Source: Candidatus Enterococcus willemsii | GTDB lineage: Bacteria; Bacillota; Bacilli; Lactobacillales; Enterococcaceae | Assembly: GCF_009933335.1 (NCBI RefSeq) | Contig: NZ_MAEL01000023.1 | Span: 1-64,000, forward strand | Direction of reading: 5' to 3' | DNA length: 64,000 bases | Shown here: positions 34,091-43,487 of the stretch, piece by piece | Layout: every line of letters begins with the position of its first letter | How positions within the stretch are numbered: position 1 is the stretch's first letter | Made by a program: the position numbers and the translations under genes | The notes under the pieces: model-generated | Databases searched by the model: none | Seen by the model: the letters and a program-made list of their open reading frames with translations, nothing else | Told to the model about the DNA's origin: nothing

Positions 34091-34786
34091 ATGAAAAAAA
34101 GACTGACATTCGACCCACGAACGAAACTTTGTGTCATTTTATTTGCTAGTTTTAGTTTAATGGTACGGTTAACTTTTTTTTATGAAATAATATTTATCTC
34201 GCTATTATTTGTGTTGTTTTTGTTGATTGGTGAATGGAAAAAAGGGATAAGTTTTTATGTTCTTTTTTGGCTGCTAGCCTTATTGGATTATGGGTTATTT
34301 CCACAAGGAGATCATGTGATTTTTGGTTTACTTTCCTTTGTTTTAATTGGAAGTCGACGCTTGCTACCGACAGTCATGGCGGCTAGTTTTGCAATGAGTG
34401 GGACAAAAATTAGTGAATGGATTGCAGCTCTGCAAAAACTGCGTGTACCGTTTGCTCTGATTGTTCCACTGACCGTCTTGTTCCGTTTTTTTCCAACGTT
34501 GGTTCAAGATTTTAAAAATATTCGTAAAGCCTTACGCTTTCGAGGAATTGCGACAAACGTGTGGGAAATGGTAATTCATCCTTTTCAAACGATGGAATAC
34601 ATTATTATTCCAATTCTGATGTCAGCCGATAATACCGCGCTTGATTTATCGGCAACTGCGATGGTTCGTGGCTTGGGCAATATGAAGCAGCATACAAGTA
34701 TCTATCCTTTGCGTTTTCATTGGCAGGATTATCTTTTAATTGTAGTTCTTATCGGTTGTATCGGAGGAAGATTATTATGGCCTTAA
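34091..34786 (+). CDS. ECF transporter T component
   Basis: A 231-residue EcfT/CbiQ-type membrane protein starting RLTFDPRTKL, the classic T-subunit opening. It contains the coupling-helix motifs ALRFRGIA and SATAMVRGLG, variants of the ARG motifs that contact the ATPases. It starts three bases after the S gene and overlaps the ATPase gene by ten bases. Confidence 0.9.
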   Translation: MKKRLTFDPRTKLCVILFASFSLMVRLTFFYEIIFISLLFVLFLLIGEWKKGISFYVLFWLLALLDYGLFPQGDHVIFGLLSFVLIGSRRLLPTVMAASFAMSGTKISEWIAALQKLRVPFALIVPLTVLFRFFPTLVQDFKNIRKALRFRGIATNVWEMVIHPFQTMEYIIIPILMSADNTALDLSATAMVRGLGNMKQHTSIYPLRFHWQDYLLIVVLIGCIGGRLLWP

Positions 34787-36183
34787 TTGAATTAACAAAT
34801 CTTTCATTAGAGTATCAAGATACGACGATTTTACATCAGTTGAATTGGCAAGTGAAGGAAGGCGAAATGGTCGTATTATGTGGAAAAAGCGGGAGTGGGA
34901 AATCCTCTTTAATTAAATTATTGAGTGGCTTGATTCCTGAACTATATGAAGCAAATATTCAAGGAACAGGTACCATACTAAATCAATCGTTAGAAGAACG
35001 CGATTTTTCGGAACATGCCGAACAAATTGGTATGGTGTTTCAAAATCCAAAAACGCAATTTTTTACTCAAGATGTTTATTCTGAACTCGCTTTTCCGATG
35101 GAAAACGTTGGCATGGCTCAGCCAGAAATGGTGCAACGTGTGCTAGAAGTAGCCACTGAATTTAATTTGACACGATTTTTGGAAAAGAGTATGTTTCAAC
35201 TATCTGGCGGTGAGAAACAGCTGGTTGCTTTTGGTTCAGCATGTACGCTTACGCCCAAACTTTTTTTACTTGATGAACCGTCTAGCAACTTAGATCAAGT
35301 CACGGTTGAAAAGCTTAAAAAATATTTGAGTTGGTTAAAAAGTGAAGGCTTCACGATTATTATTGCAGAACATCGTCTGTCTTATCTTATGGAGAGTGCA
35401 GATCATTTTCTTTTTTTACCAAAAGGGCTTCATTGGACCAAAGAAGAGTTACTCGCAAAGAGTCCTATTGAATTAGAAGAGCTAGGCTTGCGTCAACTTA
35501 TTGTTCCTAAGCTAACATTAGGTCAGACAGATACAGTAGAGGAATCAGAAGTTGCTTTAACGATGAAGAACCTCACATATACCTATTCAAAGCAACAAAA
35601 CGGTGTGACTATTCCTGAATTACAGTTATCCAATCAGTACATTACTGGTTTAGTTGGGAACAATGGTGCCGGAAAATCAACTTTTGCGCAACTCGTTACT
35701 GGTTTATTTAAGCCAAAAAGCGGGACAATCTTCTTAAATGGTAAAAAGATGACACCAAAACAACTGTTAAAAGAAAGTTATATTGTGATGCAAGATGTCA
35801 ATTTACAACTTTTTTTCGAAACGGTAACCAAAGAAATCACTGCAATGGCGAAGGATTTAACCGATTATGAAGAAGTTATTGAATGGTTAGCATTAGAACC
35901 ATTATTAAATCGTCATCCACAAAGCTTATCCGGTGGGGAAAAGCAACGTGTCGCTTTAGCAGCAGCTATTTTATCAGGAAAGAAAATTTTGGTCTTTGAT
36001 GAACCAACGAGTGGATTGGACTTAGTTAGTATGCAAAAAGTCAGTGAGCTAATTAAAAAATTAAAGGATAAACATTTGTTGGTCTTAGTTATCACGCATG
36101 ACCAGGAATTTCTACAACAAACATGCGACAGAGTATTAAAAATGAATGAGGGAAAAATAGTGTCAGATGGCATTATTTTGTGA
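34777..36183 (+). CDS. ECF transporter duplicated ATPase (A-A fusion)
   Basis: A 468-residue protein with two ABC ATPase domains in one chain. The first has Walker A GKSGSGKSS, signature LSGGEKQ and Walker B LFLLDEPSSNLD. The second has GNNGAGKST, LSGGEKQR and ILVFDEPTSGLD. Both halves look competent. This arrangement replaces the separate EcfA1 and EcfA2 of other systems, as in other Trep_Strep operons. The frame is open from 34720 but ATG 34777 has CGGAGGAAG at the right distance. Confidence 0.92.
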   Translation: MALIELTNLSLEYQDTTILHQLNWQVKEGEMVVLCGKSGSGKSSLIKLLSGLIPELYEANIQGTGTILNQSLEERDFSEHAEQIGMVFQNPKTQFFTQDVYSELAFPMENVGMAQPEMVQRVLEVATEFNLTRFLEKSMFQLSGGEKQLVAFGSACTLTPKLFLLDEPSSNLDQVTVEKLKKYLSWLKSEGFTIIIAEHRLSYLMESADHFLFLPKGLHWTKEELLAKSPIELEELGLRQLIVPKLTLGQTDTVEESEVALTMKNLTYTYSKQQNGVTIPELQLSNQYITGLVGNNGAGKSTFAQLVTGLFKPKSGTIFLNGKKMTPKQLLKESYIVMQDVNLQLFFETVTKEITAMAKDLTDYEEVIEWLALEPLLNRHPQSLSGGEKQRVALAAAILSGKKILVFDEPTSGLDLVSMQKVSELIKKLKDKHLLVLVITHDQEFLQQTCDRVLKMNEGKIVSDGIIL

Positions 36184-36184
36184 A

Positions 36185-36213
36185 AAAGACAGATAATTTT
36201 ATCTGTCTTTTTT
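36185..36213 (+). terminator. Terminator of the ECF operon
   Basis: AAAGACAGATAA (36185-36196) pairs with TTATCTGTCTTT (36199-36210), followed by T residues. Confidence 0.88.
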
Positions 36214-36471
36214 GTATTTTTAAGTCTTTTTATCAAATTGAGTATAGAAATGTGAAAATGTTTGTTAAACTTTCGTTGTTTCAAGTGGTTCATTTTTTAT
36301 TGATAAGATAATGTTCGTATTTTTTATAAATTAAATGTTAATATCTGGTAAATAAATTCATTTAAATGAGTGAATGTTAACAAAATTTCTAATGGAATTT
36401 TAAAAGTACGTTTTTAATTATAATGGTAAAATAAAAGTTGCATGTTAATAAATTTTTTTGGAGGGTTTTTC
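36214..36471 (+). promoter_or_regulatory. Upstream region of the Ugp-like operon
   Basis: A very AT-rich stretch without a gene. A -10 TATAAT is at 36419-36424 with no good -35. The strong ribosome site GGAGGG lies before ATG 36472. No recognised operator or riboswitch. Confidence 0.45.
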
Positions 36472-37545
36472 ATGATTGAGGTTATCGACTTGAAAAAAGT
36501 TTTCGATAATGGGTTTGAAGCGTTAAAATCTGTCAATTTCACAATTGAGAAGGGGGATTTGGTTTGTTTATTAGGGCCAAGTGGTTGTGGAAAATCGACA
36601 ATTTTGAACTTAATTGCTGGTTTATTAAATCCTTCCGATGGAGATATTCAATTTAGTGGTTCTTCGGTGATTAAAACAGAACCGAAAAATCGAAACATTG
36701 GATTTGTTTTTCAGAATTATGCGTTATATCCACATATGACTGTTTTAGAAAACATTATGTTTCCTTTAACCGTGGGCAAGCAGAAAATTTCTAAATCTGA
36801 AGCAAAATCAATTGCCGAAGAGTATATGAAATTAACGAATATCGAAGAATTGAGTAATAAAAAACCAGGGACGTTATCTGGTGGGCAACAACAGCGTGTC
36901 GCAATTACCCGTGCATTAGTACAAAAACCAGATGTTTTATTATTAGATGAGCCGTTAAGTAATTTAGATGCACGGCTGCGTTTGAAAATTCGTGAAGAAA
37001 TTCGTCGTTTAGTAAAAGAAGTGGGGATTACGACAATTTTTGTTACCCACGATCAAGAAGAGGCATTATCAATTAGCGATAAAATTATTCTTTTAAATGA
37101 AGGCGTCATCCAACAGAATGATGCACCACAGAATCTTTATTTAGAACCAAATAACTTATTTGTTGCCACTTTCATCGGAAACCCCATCATGAATATTTTA
37201 CCTGTTACTGTAAAAGATGGTGTAATGTCTCATGAATCCTTCCAGTTCCCAGTGACTAATTTTGAGCCAACTCGTTTTAAAACAGACTTGTCTGATGGTT
37301 CTTATGCATTAGGGATTCGCCCAGAAGACGTGTTAGTTAAAGAGGAAAAAGCGCTTTTTTCTGTCTTAGTTAGAGGCGTGGAATTGATTGGTCGCGAACG
37401 TATTTTAAATGTTGATTTAAATAGTCAACACGTGAAATCAATTGTTAGTATTGAAGAAGTCATCGAAGAAGGCGATCACGTGCATTTTGATTTTGCCTAT
37501 AACAAAGCCTTTATTTTCAAAGAAACAGGAGAACGAGTGTACTGA
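36472..37545 (+). CDS. ugpC: CUT1-type ABC ATPase, UgpC/MsmK-like
   Basis: A 357-residue ATPase with Walker A GPSGCGKST, signature LSGGQQQR, Walker B LLLDEPLSNLDARLR, and the C-terminal regulatory TOBE domain of carbohydrate importers. The Q-loop QNYALYPHMTV is typical of MsmX/UgpC proteins. It leads an importer operon, but proteins of this group often serve several transporters. It is the only CUT1 ATPase in the window, so it is a candidate to power the two ATPase-less fructan importers as well. The start is ATG 36472; the upstream in-frame ATG at 36442 lacks a ribosome site. Confidence 0.92.
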   Translation: MIEVIDLKKVFDNGFEALKSVNFTIEKGDLVCLLGPSGCGKSTILNLIAGLLNPSDGDIQFSGSSVIKTEPKNRNIGFVFQNYALYPHMTVLENIMFPLTVGKQKISKSEAKSIAEEYMKLTNIEELSNKKPGTLSGGQQQRVAITRALVQKPDVLLLDEPLSNLDARLRLKIREEIRRLVKEVGITTIFVTHDQEEALSISDKIILLNEGVIQQNDAPQNLYLEPNNLFVATFIGNPIMNILPVTVKDGVMSHESFQFPVTNFEPTRFKTDLSDGSYALGIRPEDVLVKEEKALFSVLVRGVELIGRERILNVDLNSQHVKSIVSIEEVIEEGDHVHFDFAYNKAFIFKETGERVY

Positions 37546-38426
37546 TGATGAAGAAAAATTATAATCCGGAAAACCAACCTAAAGCATGGTTCTTCCTGCT
37601 GCCATCTTTAGGCGTCATTCTTTTATTTAATATCTATCCTTTATTTCGTTCATTTATTATGAGTTTCCAAAAAGGTTCACTGATTAATCAAAAGTATGCA
37701 GGACTAGAAAACTATCAACGCGTGCTAAGTGATCCCGTATTTTATCGTGCCTTGAAGAACACTGCTCTATACGCTTTTGTTGTAGTACCTGTTGCTTTAG
37801 TGATTAGTTTGGCAATTGCTTGGATTATTTTTGAAAAAGTGAAACACAAAAGTTTTTTTGAAACAATCTTTTTCATGCCTTATGTCACAAGTACGATTGC
37901 GATTGGGATTGTCTTTCGTTATTTTTTCAACGGGTCCTACGGGATTGTCAATTTTATTTTAGGGTTGTTTGGGATTCCAGCTGTCAATTGGTTGGATTCG
38001 ATTCAAATGAGTATGCCAACGCTTATTATCTTTGGTATTTGGACCAGTCTGGCATTTAATATCATTATTTTGTTAGCAGGCTTACGTAATATTGATCAAG
38101 AGCATTATAAAATTGCCAATATGTTTGGTGCAACTAACTGGGAAATTTTCCGACGAATTACCTTTCCTCAACTGCTACCAACAATTGCGTTCTTGTTAAC
38201 TGTGAATTTAATTGGTGCGTTTAAAGTATATACACAAGTGTATGCCTTATTTGGAGGTACGGCAGGAATTGCAAATAGTGCAACGACAGCAGTGTACTAT
38301 ATTTATGATAAGTTCCATGTTGCAGGACGTCCGGGTATTGCGATGGCAGCAACAGTTATCTTATTTGTAGTTATTTTAATTGTTACATTTTTACAAAATA
38401 AATTATTAAAGAAAGTGGGGGAATAA
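37545..38426 (+). CDS. CUT1 ABC permease, UgpA-like
   Basis: A 293-residue permease with six membrane segments; the coupling loop reads KIANMFGATNWEIFRRITFP, a variant of the EAA motif. The ATG at 37545 overlaps the preceding stop by one base; the adjacent ATG at 37548 is equally possible. It forms the channel with the next gene product. Confidence 0.9.
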   Translation: MMKKNYNPENQPKAWFFLLPSLGVILLFNIYPLFRSFIMSFQKGSLINQKYAGLENYQRVLSDPVFYRALKNTALYAFVVVPVALVISLAIAWIIFEKVKHKSFFETIFFMPYVTSTIAIGIVFRYFFNGSYGIVNFILGLFGIPAVNWLDSIQMSMPTLIIFGIWTSLAFNIIILLAGLRNIDQEHYKIANMFGATNWEIFRRITFPQLLPTIAFLLTVNLIGAFKVYTQVYALFGGTAGIANSATTAVYYIYDKFHVAGRPGIAMAATVILFVVILIVTFLQNKLLKKVGE

Positions 38427-38427
38427 A

Positions 38428-39246
38428 ATGAATCGCATGGTTACTATTCTTTCTTTCATTTTCTTAGGTATTTTAGGTGTTATTACTTTGTTCCCGTTTA
38501 TTTATATGATTTTAGCTGGACTGATGACCTATAGCGAGGTAACGAGTATTCCACCAACAATTTTTCCAGAAAAATTCCAATGGCATAATTACGTGGAAGT
38601 ATTTGCTAAAGCACCATTCTTACGTTACTTCTTTAATACTGTGTTTGTTTCAGCAATTACCACAATTGCAACAGTCGTAACAGCTGTACTAGCGTCCTTT
38701 GCTTTAACTAGTTTGCAATTCCGGTTTAAAAACTGGGTCGTGATGATTATGATTTCTTTGTTAATGGTACCGTATGAATCGATTATTTTTACCAACTATC
38801 AAACAATTGCACAAATGGGCTTATTAAATACCTATAGTGCATTGATTATTCCGTTTTTAACAAGTATTTTTTATATTTATTATTTGAATGGTTATCTAAA
38901 AAGCATTCCTAGTACCTTTTATAAAGCAGCTAAAATTGATGGTGCCTCTGATTTGGAATATATCTGGCGAATTCTCGTGCCAATGTCGAAACCGGCTTTG
39001 GTAACGGTGGGAATTTTAACCTTTATTTCAAGTTGGAATTCATTCTTATGGCCATTGTTAGTAACGAATGAAAAGAAATATCGTTTGTTGAATAATGGTT
39101 TAGCAGCTTTCACAACTGAAAGTGGCAGTGATGTTCATTTGCAAATGGCGGCTGCAACTTTAACCGTTATTCCAATTTTGATTATTTATTTAATCTTTAG
39201 AAAAGAAATTATTCGAGGAGTGGCTAAAAATGGAATCAAAGGATAA
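38428..39246 (+). CDS. CUT1 ABC permease, UgpE-like
   Basis: A 272-residue permease with six membrane segments and the loop KAAKIDGASDLEYIWRILVP. Its C-terminus IIRGVAKNGIKG is typical of UgpE/MalG proteins. It overlaps the following metallo-hydrolase gene by 17 bases, so that enzyme belongs to the same transcript. Confidence 0.9.
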   Translation: MNRMVTILSFIFLGILGVITLFPFIYMILAGLMTYSEVTSIPPTIFPEKFQWHNYVEVFAKAPFLRYFFNTVFVSAITTIATVVTAVLASFALTSLQFRFKNWVVMIMISLLMVPYESIIFTNYQTIAQMGLLNTYSALIIPFLTSIFYIYYLNGYLKSIPSTFYKAAKIDGASDLEYIWRILVPMSKPALVTVGILTFISSWNSFLWPLLVTNEKKYRLLNNGLAAFTTESGSDVHLQMAAATLTVIPILIIYLIFRKEIIRGVAKNGIKG

Positions 39247-40519
39247 ACCAATTATTACGTTTCATAGTGGGATATTAACCATTGGTGGGACAGTCATCGA
39301 AGTTGCTTATAAAGATGCGCATATCTTTTTTGACTTTGGTACAGAATTTCGTCCAGAATTAAATTTACCAGATGATAATTTATCCACATTATTAGAGAAT
39401 CGACTTGTTCCTGAGTTAAAGGACTTATACGATCCACGCTTAGGCTATCAGTATCAAGGAGCAGATGAGCAAGCCTATCAACATACAGCTGTCTTCTTAT
39501 CTCATGCGCATTTAGATCATTCACGCATGATTAATTATTTAGACCCTGCCGTTCCTCTTTATACGTTAAAAGAAACGAAAGCAATTTTAAATACATTAAA
39601 TCGAACAGGTGATTTCCTAATTCCATCTCCGTTTGAAGAAGTAGGTTTCACGAGAGAAATGATTGGCTTAGAACCGCATGATGTGATTGAAGTTGGTGAT
39701 CTTTCAGTGGAAATTGTTCCCGTTGATCATGATGCTTATGGTGCTTCTGCCTTATTAATTCGTACACCGGACCAATTAATTACGTATACAGGTGATTTGC
39801 GGTTACATGGTCATAATGCCGAAGACACACTAGCTTTTTGTGAGCAAGCGAAAGCAAGTGACCTTTTGATGATGGAAGGCGTAAGTATTAGTTTTCCTGA
39901 ACGTGAAGGGACAGAGGAAGACAAAGTATTGAGCGAAGAAGATTTAATTCAGCGTTTTGTGCAACTAGTCTTAGCTAATCCGCATCGTCAAATCACATTT
40001 AACGGTTATCCAGCAAATGTGAAGCGTTTTGCGAAAATCATCGAACAGTCCCCTCGAACAGTAGTATTAGAGGCCAACATGGCTGCCTTATTATTAGAAA
40101 TTTTTGATATAGCTGTTCCTTATTATTATCTTGAAAATGCGCTAGTCATCGATCAGTTAGATGCAACCTTAGAAGTCGCCTACGACACTTTATTGGTTGA
40201 TCAAGAGCGGTATGTTTGGCAAGTTGTTGATCGCTTCGAAAATTTACAAGAAGGCAGTTTATATATTCATAGTGATGCTCAACCATTAGGGGATTTTGAT
40301 CCACAATATGCCGTCTTTTTAGAATTATTAGCGCAAAAAAATATTACATTTGTTCGCTTAGCTTGTACTGGTCATGCTTTCCCAGATGATTTAGCTAAAA
40401 TTATCTCATTGATTCAACCGAAATTATTGGTTCCAATCCATACGTTGCACCCAGAAAAACTGGAGAATCCGTACGGTGAAAGAATATTGCCAGATCGTGG
40501 CAGCAGTATCACGTTATAA
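39230..40519 (+). CDS. RNase J-like MBL/beta-CASP hydrolase
   Basis: A 429-residue cytosolic metallo-hydrolase. The metal motif HAHLDH is at residues 92-97, with VDHDAYG, YTGDLRLHG and a final IHTLHPEKL. The middle section (TFNGYPANVKRFAKII, VVLEANMA) resembles the beta-CASP domain of RNase J-type nucleases. It is shorter than RNase J and lacks its C-terminal domain. Being wedged between the permease and binding-protein genes, it probably acts on the imported compound or a linked phosphodiester rather than on bulk RNA; that is inference. Confidence 0.82.
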   Translation: MESKDKPIITFHSGILTIGGTVIEVAYKDAHIFFDFGTEFRPELNLPDDNLSTLLENRLVPELKDLYDPRLGYQYQGADEQAYQHTAVFLSHAHLDHSRMINYLDPAVPLYTLKETKAILNTLNRTGDFLIPSPFEEVGFTREMIGLEPHDVIEVGDLSVEIVPVDHDAYGASALLIRTPDQLITYTGDLRLHGHNAEDTLAFCEQAKASDLLMMEGVSISFPEREGTEEDKVLSEEDLIQRFVQLVLANPHRQITFNGYPANVKRFAKIIEQSPRTVVLEANMAALLLEIFDIAVPYYYLENALVIDQLDATLEVAYDTLLVDQERYVWQVVDRFENLQEGSLYIHSDAQPLGDFDPQYAVFLELLAQKNITFVRLACTGHAFPDDLAKIISLIQPKLLVPIHTLHPEKLENPYGERILPDRGSSITL

Positions 40520-40541
40520 AAAATAGTGGGGAGAGAAAAAA

Positions 40542-41813
40542 ATGAAATTCAAACGTTTAGCAACATGGTCAGTAGCCGCAGCGGCTGTTTTAGCATTAGC
40601 TGCTTGTGGAAACAAACAAAGTGAGGAAGCCAAAGATATCGTCACTGATTTAAAAGAGGATACAACGATTACTTTTTGGCATGCAATGCAAGGGGCACAA
40701 GAAGAAGCATTAACCAAATTGACAGATGATTTTATGGCAGAAAATCCAACAATTAAAGTTGAATTACAAAATCAATCTTCTTATCCTGATTTACAAGCGA
40801 AAGTAAATTCAACATTGCCATCACCAAAGGATTTGCCAACAATTACGCAAGCTTATCCGGGTTGGTTATGGAACGCAGCACAAGATGAAATGTTAGTTGA
40901 TTTACAACCTTACATGGATAATGAAACAATTGGCTGGGGTGACCAAGAAGCGATTCGTCAACCACTATTAGAGGGGGCTCGTATTGAAGATACACAATAT
41001 GGAATTCCTTTCAATAAATCTACAGAAATGCTCTTTTATAATGCAGATATGTTAAAAGAATATGGTGTAGAAGTGCCAACAACAATGGAAGAATTAGCAA
41101 CTGCTTCAAAAACGATTTTTGAAAAATCAAATGGTAAAGTAGTCGGCGCAGGTTTTGATTCATTGAATAACTACTACGCAATCGGAATGGAAAACAAAGG
41201 TGTTGACTTTGACAAAGACTTGAAATTTGATAGCAAAGAATCAAAAGAAGTCATTCGTTATTATGCAGATGGTATCAAAGACGGCTACTTCCGTGTAGCA
41301 GGTTCGGATAAATATTTATCAGGTCCATTTGCAAATGAACAAGTAGCGATGTTTATTGGCTCAATTGCTGGTGAAGGCTATACTGCGAAAGACACTGCTG
41401 GTAAATTTGAATATGGTACAGCACCACGTCCAGATAAAATCAATTTGCAACAAGGAACAGATATTTATATGTTTGATAGTGCCTCTCCTGAAGAACGTAC
41501 AGCAGCATTCTTATTTATGAAATACTTGGCAACACCAGAAGCACAATTACACTGGTCACTTTCAACTGGCTATATGCCGATTGTTGATTCTGTCTTGCAA
41601 AGTGAGGAATACAAAAATTCAGACATGAAAGTGCCTGCTTCATTAGAAGATGCAACAAAAGAACTATTCTCAATCCCTGTCGTTGAAAATGCAGATCCTG
41701 CTTACAATGAAGTACGCAACATTATGGAAAATATTTTTGCAAATACTAACAAAGATTTAGACAAATTAATTGAAGAATCTGTTCCAGTATTAGAAAATGC
41801 TTGGAATCAATAA
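40542..41813 (+). CDS. CUT1 substrate-binding lipoprotein, UgpB-like
   Basis: A 423-residue lipoprotein, lipobox LAAC with Cys22, followed by TITFWHAMQGAQEEAL, the start typical of UgpB-like glycerol-3-phosphate or glycerophosphodiester binders. The region YGIPFNKSTEMLFYNADML is also UgpB-like. With phosphoesterase-type enzymes on either side, a phosphate ester is the most probable ligand, though sugars are not excluded. Confidence 0.88.
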   Translation: MKFKRLATWSVAAAAVLALAACGNKQSEEAKDIVTDLKEDTTITFWHAMQGAQEEALTKLTDDFMAENPTIKVELQNQSSYPDLQAKVNSTLPSPKDLPTITQAYPGWLWNAAQDEMLVDLQPYMDNETIGWGDQEAIRQPLLEGARIEDTQYGIPFNKSTEMLFYNADMLKEYGVEVPTTMEELATASKTIFEKSNGKVVGAGFDSLNNYYAIGMENKGVDFDKDLKFDSKESKEVIRYYADGIKDGYFRVAGSDKYLSGPFANEQVAMFIGSIAGEGYTAKDTAGKFEYGTAPRPDKINLQQGTDIYMFDSASPEERTAAFLFMKYLATPEAQLHWSLSTGYMPIVDSVLQSEEYKNSDMKVPASLEDATKELFSIPVVENADPAYNEVRNIMENIFANTNKDLDKLIEESVPVLENAWNQ

Positions 41814-41820
41814 TTAATGA

Positions 41821-41854
41821 AGGGTCCGGTGTGACAAACCGGGCTCTTTGTTTT
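41821..41854 (+). terminator. Terminator-like hairpin inside the Ugp-like operon
   Basis: AGGGTCCGGT (41821-41830) pairs with ACCGGGCTCT (41838-41847) with two wobbles, followed by TTGTTTT. The imperfect T-tract suggests partial readthrough into the next gene, which starts at 41872. Confidence 0.6.
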
Positions 41855-41871
41855 ACTATAAGGAAGTAGAA

Positions 41872-43470
41872 ATGTTTAAAACGAGGATGGATGAAAAAAG
41901 AATGGAATTAAAAATTTTAGCAACAAGCGATATGCATGGCTATATCATGCCAACTAATTTTACGCAGCGTGAGTTAGATTTACCTTTTGGTACCGCAAAA
42001 GTTGCCACAAAACTAAAAGAACTGCGTCAACAAGCGACCGGTCCAGTTATTCAAATTGAAAATGGTGACTTTATTCAAGGCTCACCATTGAGTTATTACG
42101 TGCGCAAAAATGCAGAGCATGGTGTCCAAGCCATCACACAATTAATCAACCAGTTGCAATTTGATGTCAGTGTGTTAGGAAACCATGAATTTAATTATGG
42201 CTTAGAGTATCTTAAAGAAGCTATTCAAAGTTATAATCATCCAGTACTTGCGGCAAATATTTTAAATCAAAAGGGGCAACCAGCTTTTGGTCAACCATAT
42301 GCCATTATTGAAAAATCTGGCGTTAAAGTTGCTATTTTAGGTGTTGTAACCCAGTATATTCCACACTGGGAACAACCTGCAACGATTGCTGATTTGACAT
42401 TTGAAAGCATTATTGATACAGCGAAGAAATATATTCCTCAGTTAAGAGAACAAGCGGATGTGGTGATTGTGGCTTATCATGGCGGTTTCGAAAAAGATTT
42501 AGTAACCGGTGAACCGACAGAAGCTTTAACAGGCGAAAATGAAGGATATGAATTATTAAGTCAAGTATCTGGAATTGATGCATTAATCACTGGTCACCAA
42601 CATCGCCAAATTGCCACTAAAATTAATGGTGTACCGGTCATTCAACCGGGCTTTCAAGGAGCATTTGTAGGAGAAATTTGTTTGGAACTTGATGAAGAAA
42701 ATAATTACGCAATTGTTGAGAGTCATGCTAATCTCCATGCCACTGCTAATGAAAAAGTAGATGAGGAAGTTGTATCCCAATTAGCAGAGCTCAATGAAGA
42801 AGTGGAGGATTGGCTAGACCAAGCAGTTGGTCAAGTGATTGGTGATATGCGTATCAAAGATCCAAATGAAGCTCGTTTAGTGGAACATCCGTACATTGAA
42901 TTTATCAATCGTGTTCAAATGGAAGCTAGCGGAGCTGATATTTCTGGCACCGCCTTATTTAATAATGATGGTAAAGGCTTTAATGCAACCATCACGATGC
43001 GCGATGTCATCACAAACTATGTCTATCCAAATACATTAGCAGTCTTAAAAGTATCTGGTGCTGATTTAAGAGCTGCTTTAGAACAAACTGCAGAATACTT
43101 TGTGATTGAAAATGGCGAGACAATTTTCAATCCTAAATATGTTGAACCAAAACCACAATATTATAATTATGATATGTATGAAGGGATCGATTATGTCATT
43201 GATTTAACCAAGCCAATCGGCGAACGGATTACCACCCTTAATTACCAAGGCAAAGCTGTACAGCCAACCGATAGTCTAGAAATTGTCACCAATCAATACC
43301 GTGCAGTAGGTGGTGGAAATTATACAATGTTTACAGCAGATAAAATTGTTCGTGAAATTCCCGTCGATATGACAGAATTAATCGCTGAATATTTACGCAA
43401 ACATCCAGTAATTGAAGCAACAGTCAATCATAATTTCAAAATAATCGATGAAAAAAACGCTGAGAATTAA
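41872..43470 (+). CDS. Cytosolic 5'-nucleotidase/cyclic phosphodiesterase-like metallophosphatase
   Basis: A 532-residue two-domain enzyme of the UshA/CpdB/YunD class. The dimetal domain shows SDMHGYI, ENGDFIQGSPL, LGNHEFNYG, AYHGGFEKD and GHQHRQ; the C-terminal domain has the substrate loop YNYDMYEGIDYVID. It hydrolyses nucleotide or other phosphomonoesters or cyclic phosphodiesters. Most relatives are exported, but this one has no signal peptide, so it works inside the cell, presumably on what the upstream importer brings in. ATG 41872 follows AAGGAAG; an in-frame ATG at 41848 is poorly placed. Confidence 0.87.
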   Translation: MFKTRMDEKRMELKILATSDMHGYIMPTNFTQRELDLPFGTAKVATKLKELRQQATGPVIQIENGDFIQGSPLSYYVRKNAEHGVQAITQLINQLQFDVSVLGNHEFNYGLEYLKEAIQSYNHPVLAANILNQKGQPAFGQPYAIIEKSGVKVAILGVVTQYIPHWEQPATIADLTFESIIDTAKKYIPQLREQADVVIVAYHGGFEKDLVTGEPTEALTGENEGYELLSQVSGIDALITGHQHRQIATKINGVPVIQPGFQGAFVGEICLELDEENNYAIVESHANLHATANEKVDEEVVSQLAELNEEVEDWLDQAVGQVIGDMRIKDPNEARLVEHPYIEFINRVQMEASGADISGTALFNNDGKGFNATITMRDVITNYVYPNTLAVLKVSGADLRAALEQTAEYFVIENGETIFNPKYVEPKPQYYNYDMYEGIDYVIDLTKPIGERITTLNYQGKAVQPTDSLEIVTNQYRAVGGGNYTMFTADKIVREIPVDMTELIAEYLRKHPVIEATVNHNFKIIDEKNAEN

Positions 43471-43487
43471 TTTTCAGCGTTTTTTTG
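43451..43487. terminator. Bidirectional terminator between convergent genes
   Basis: AAAAACGCTGA (from 43452) pairs with TCAGCGTTTTT (from 43474), with A runs on one side and T runs on the other. Both convergent genes end inside it. Confidence 0.88.
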
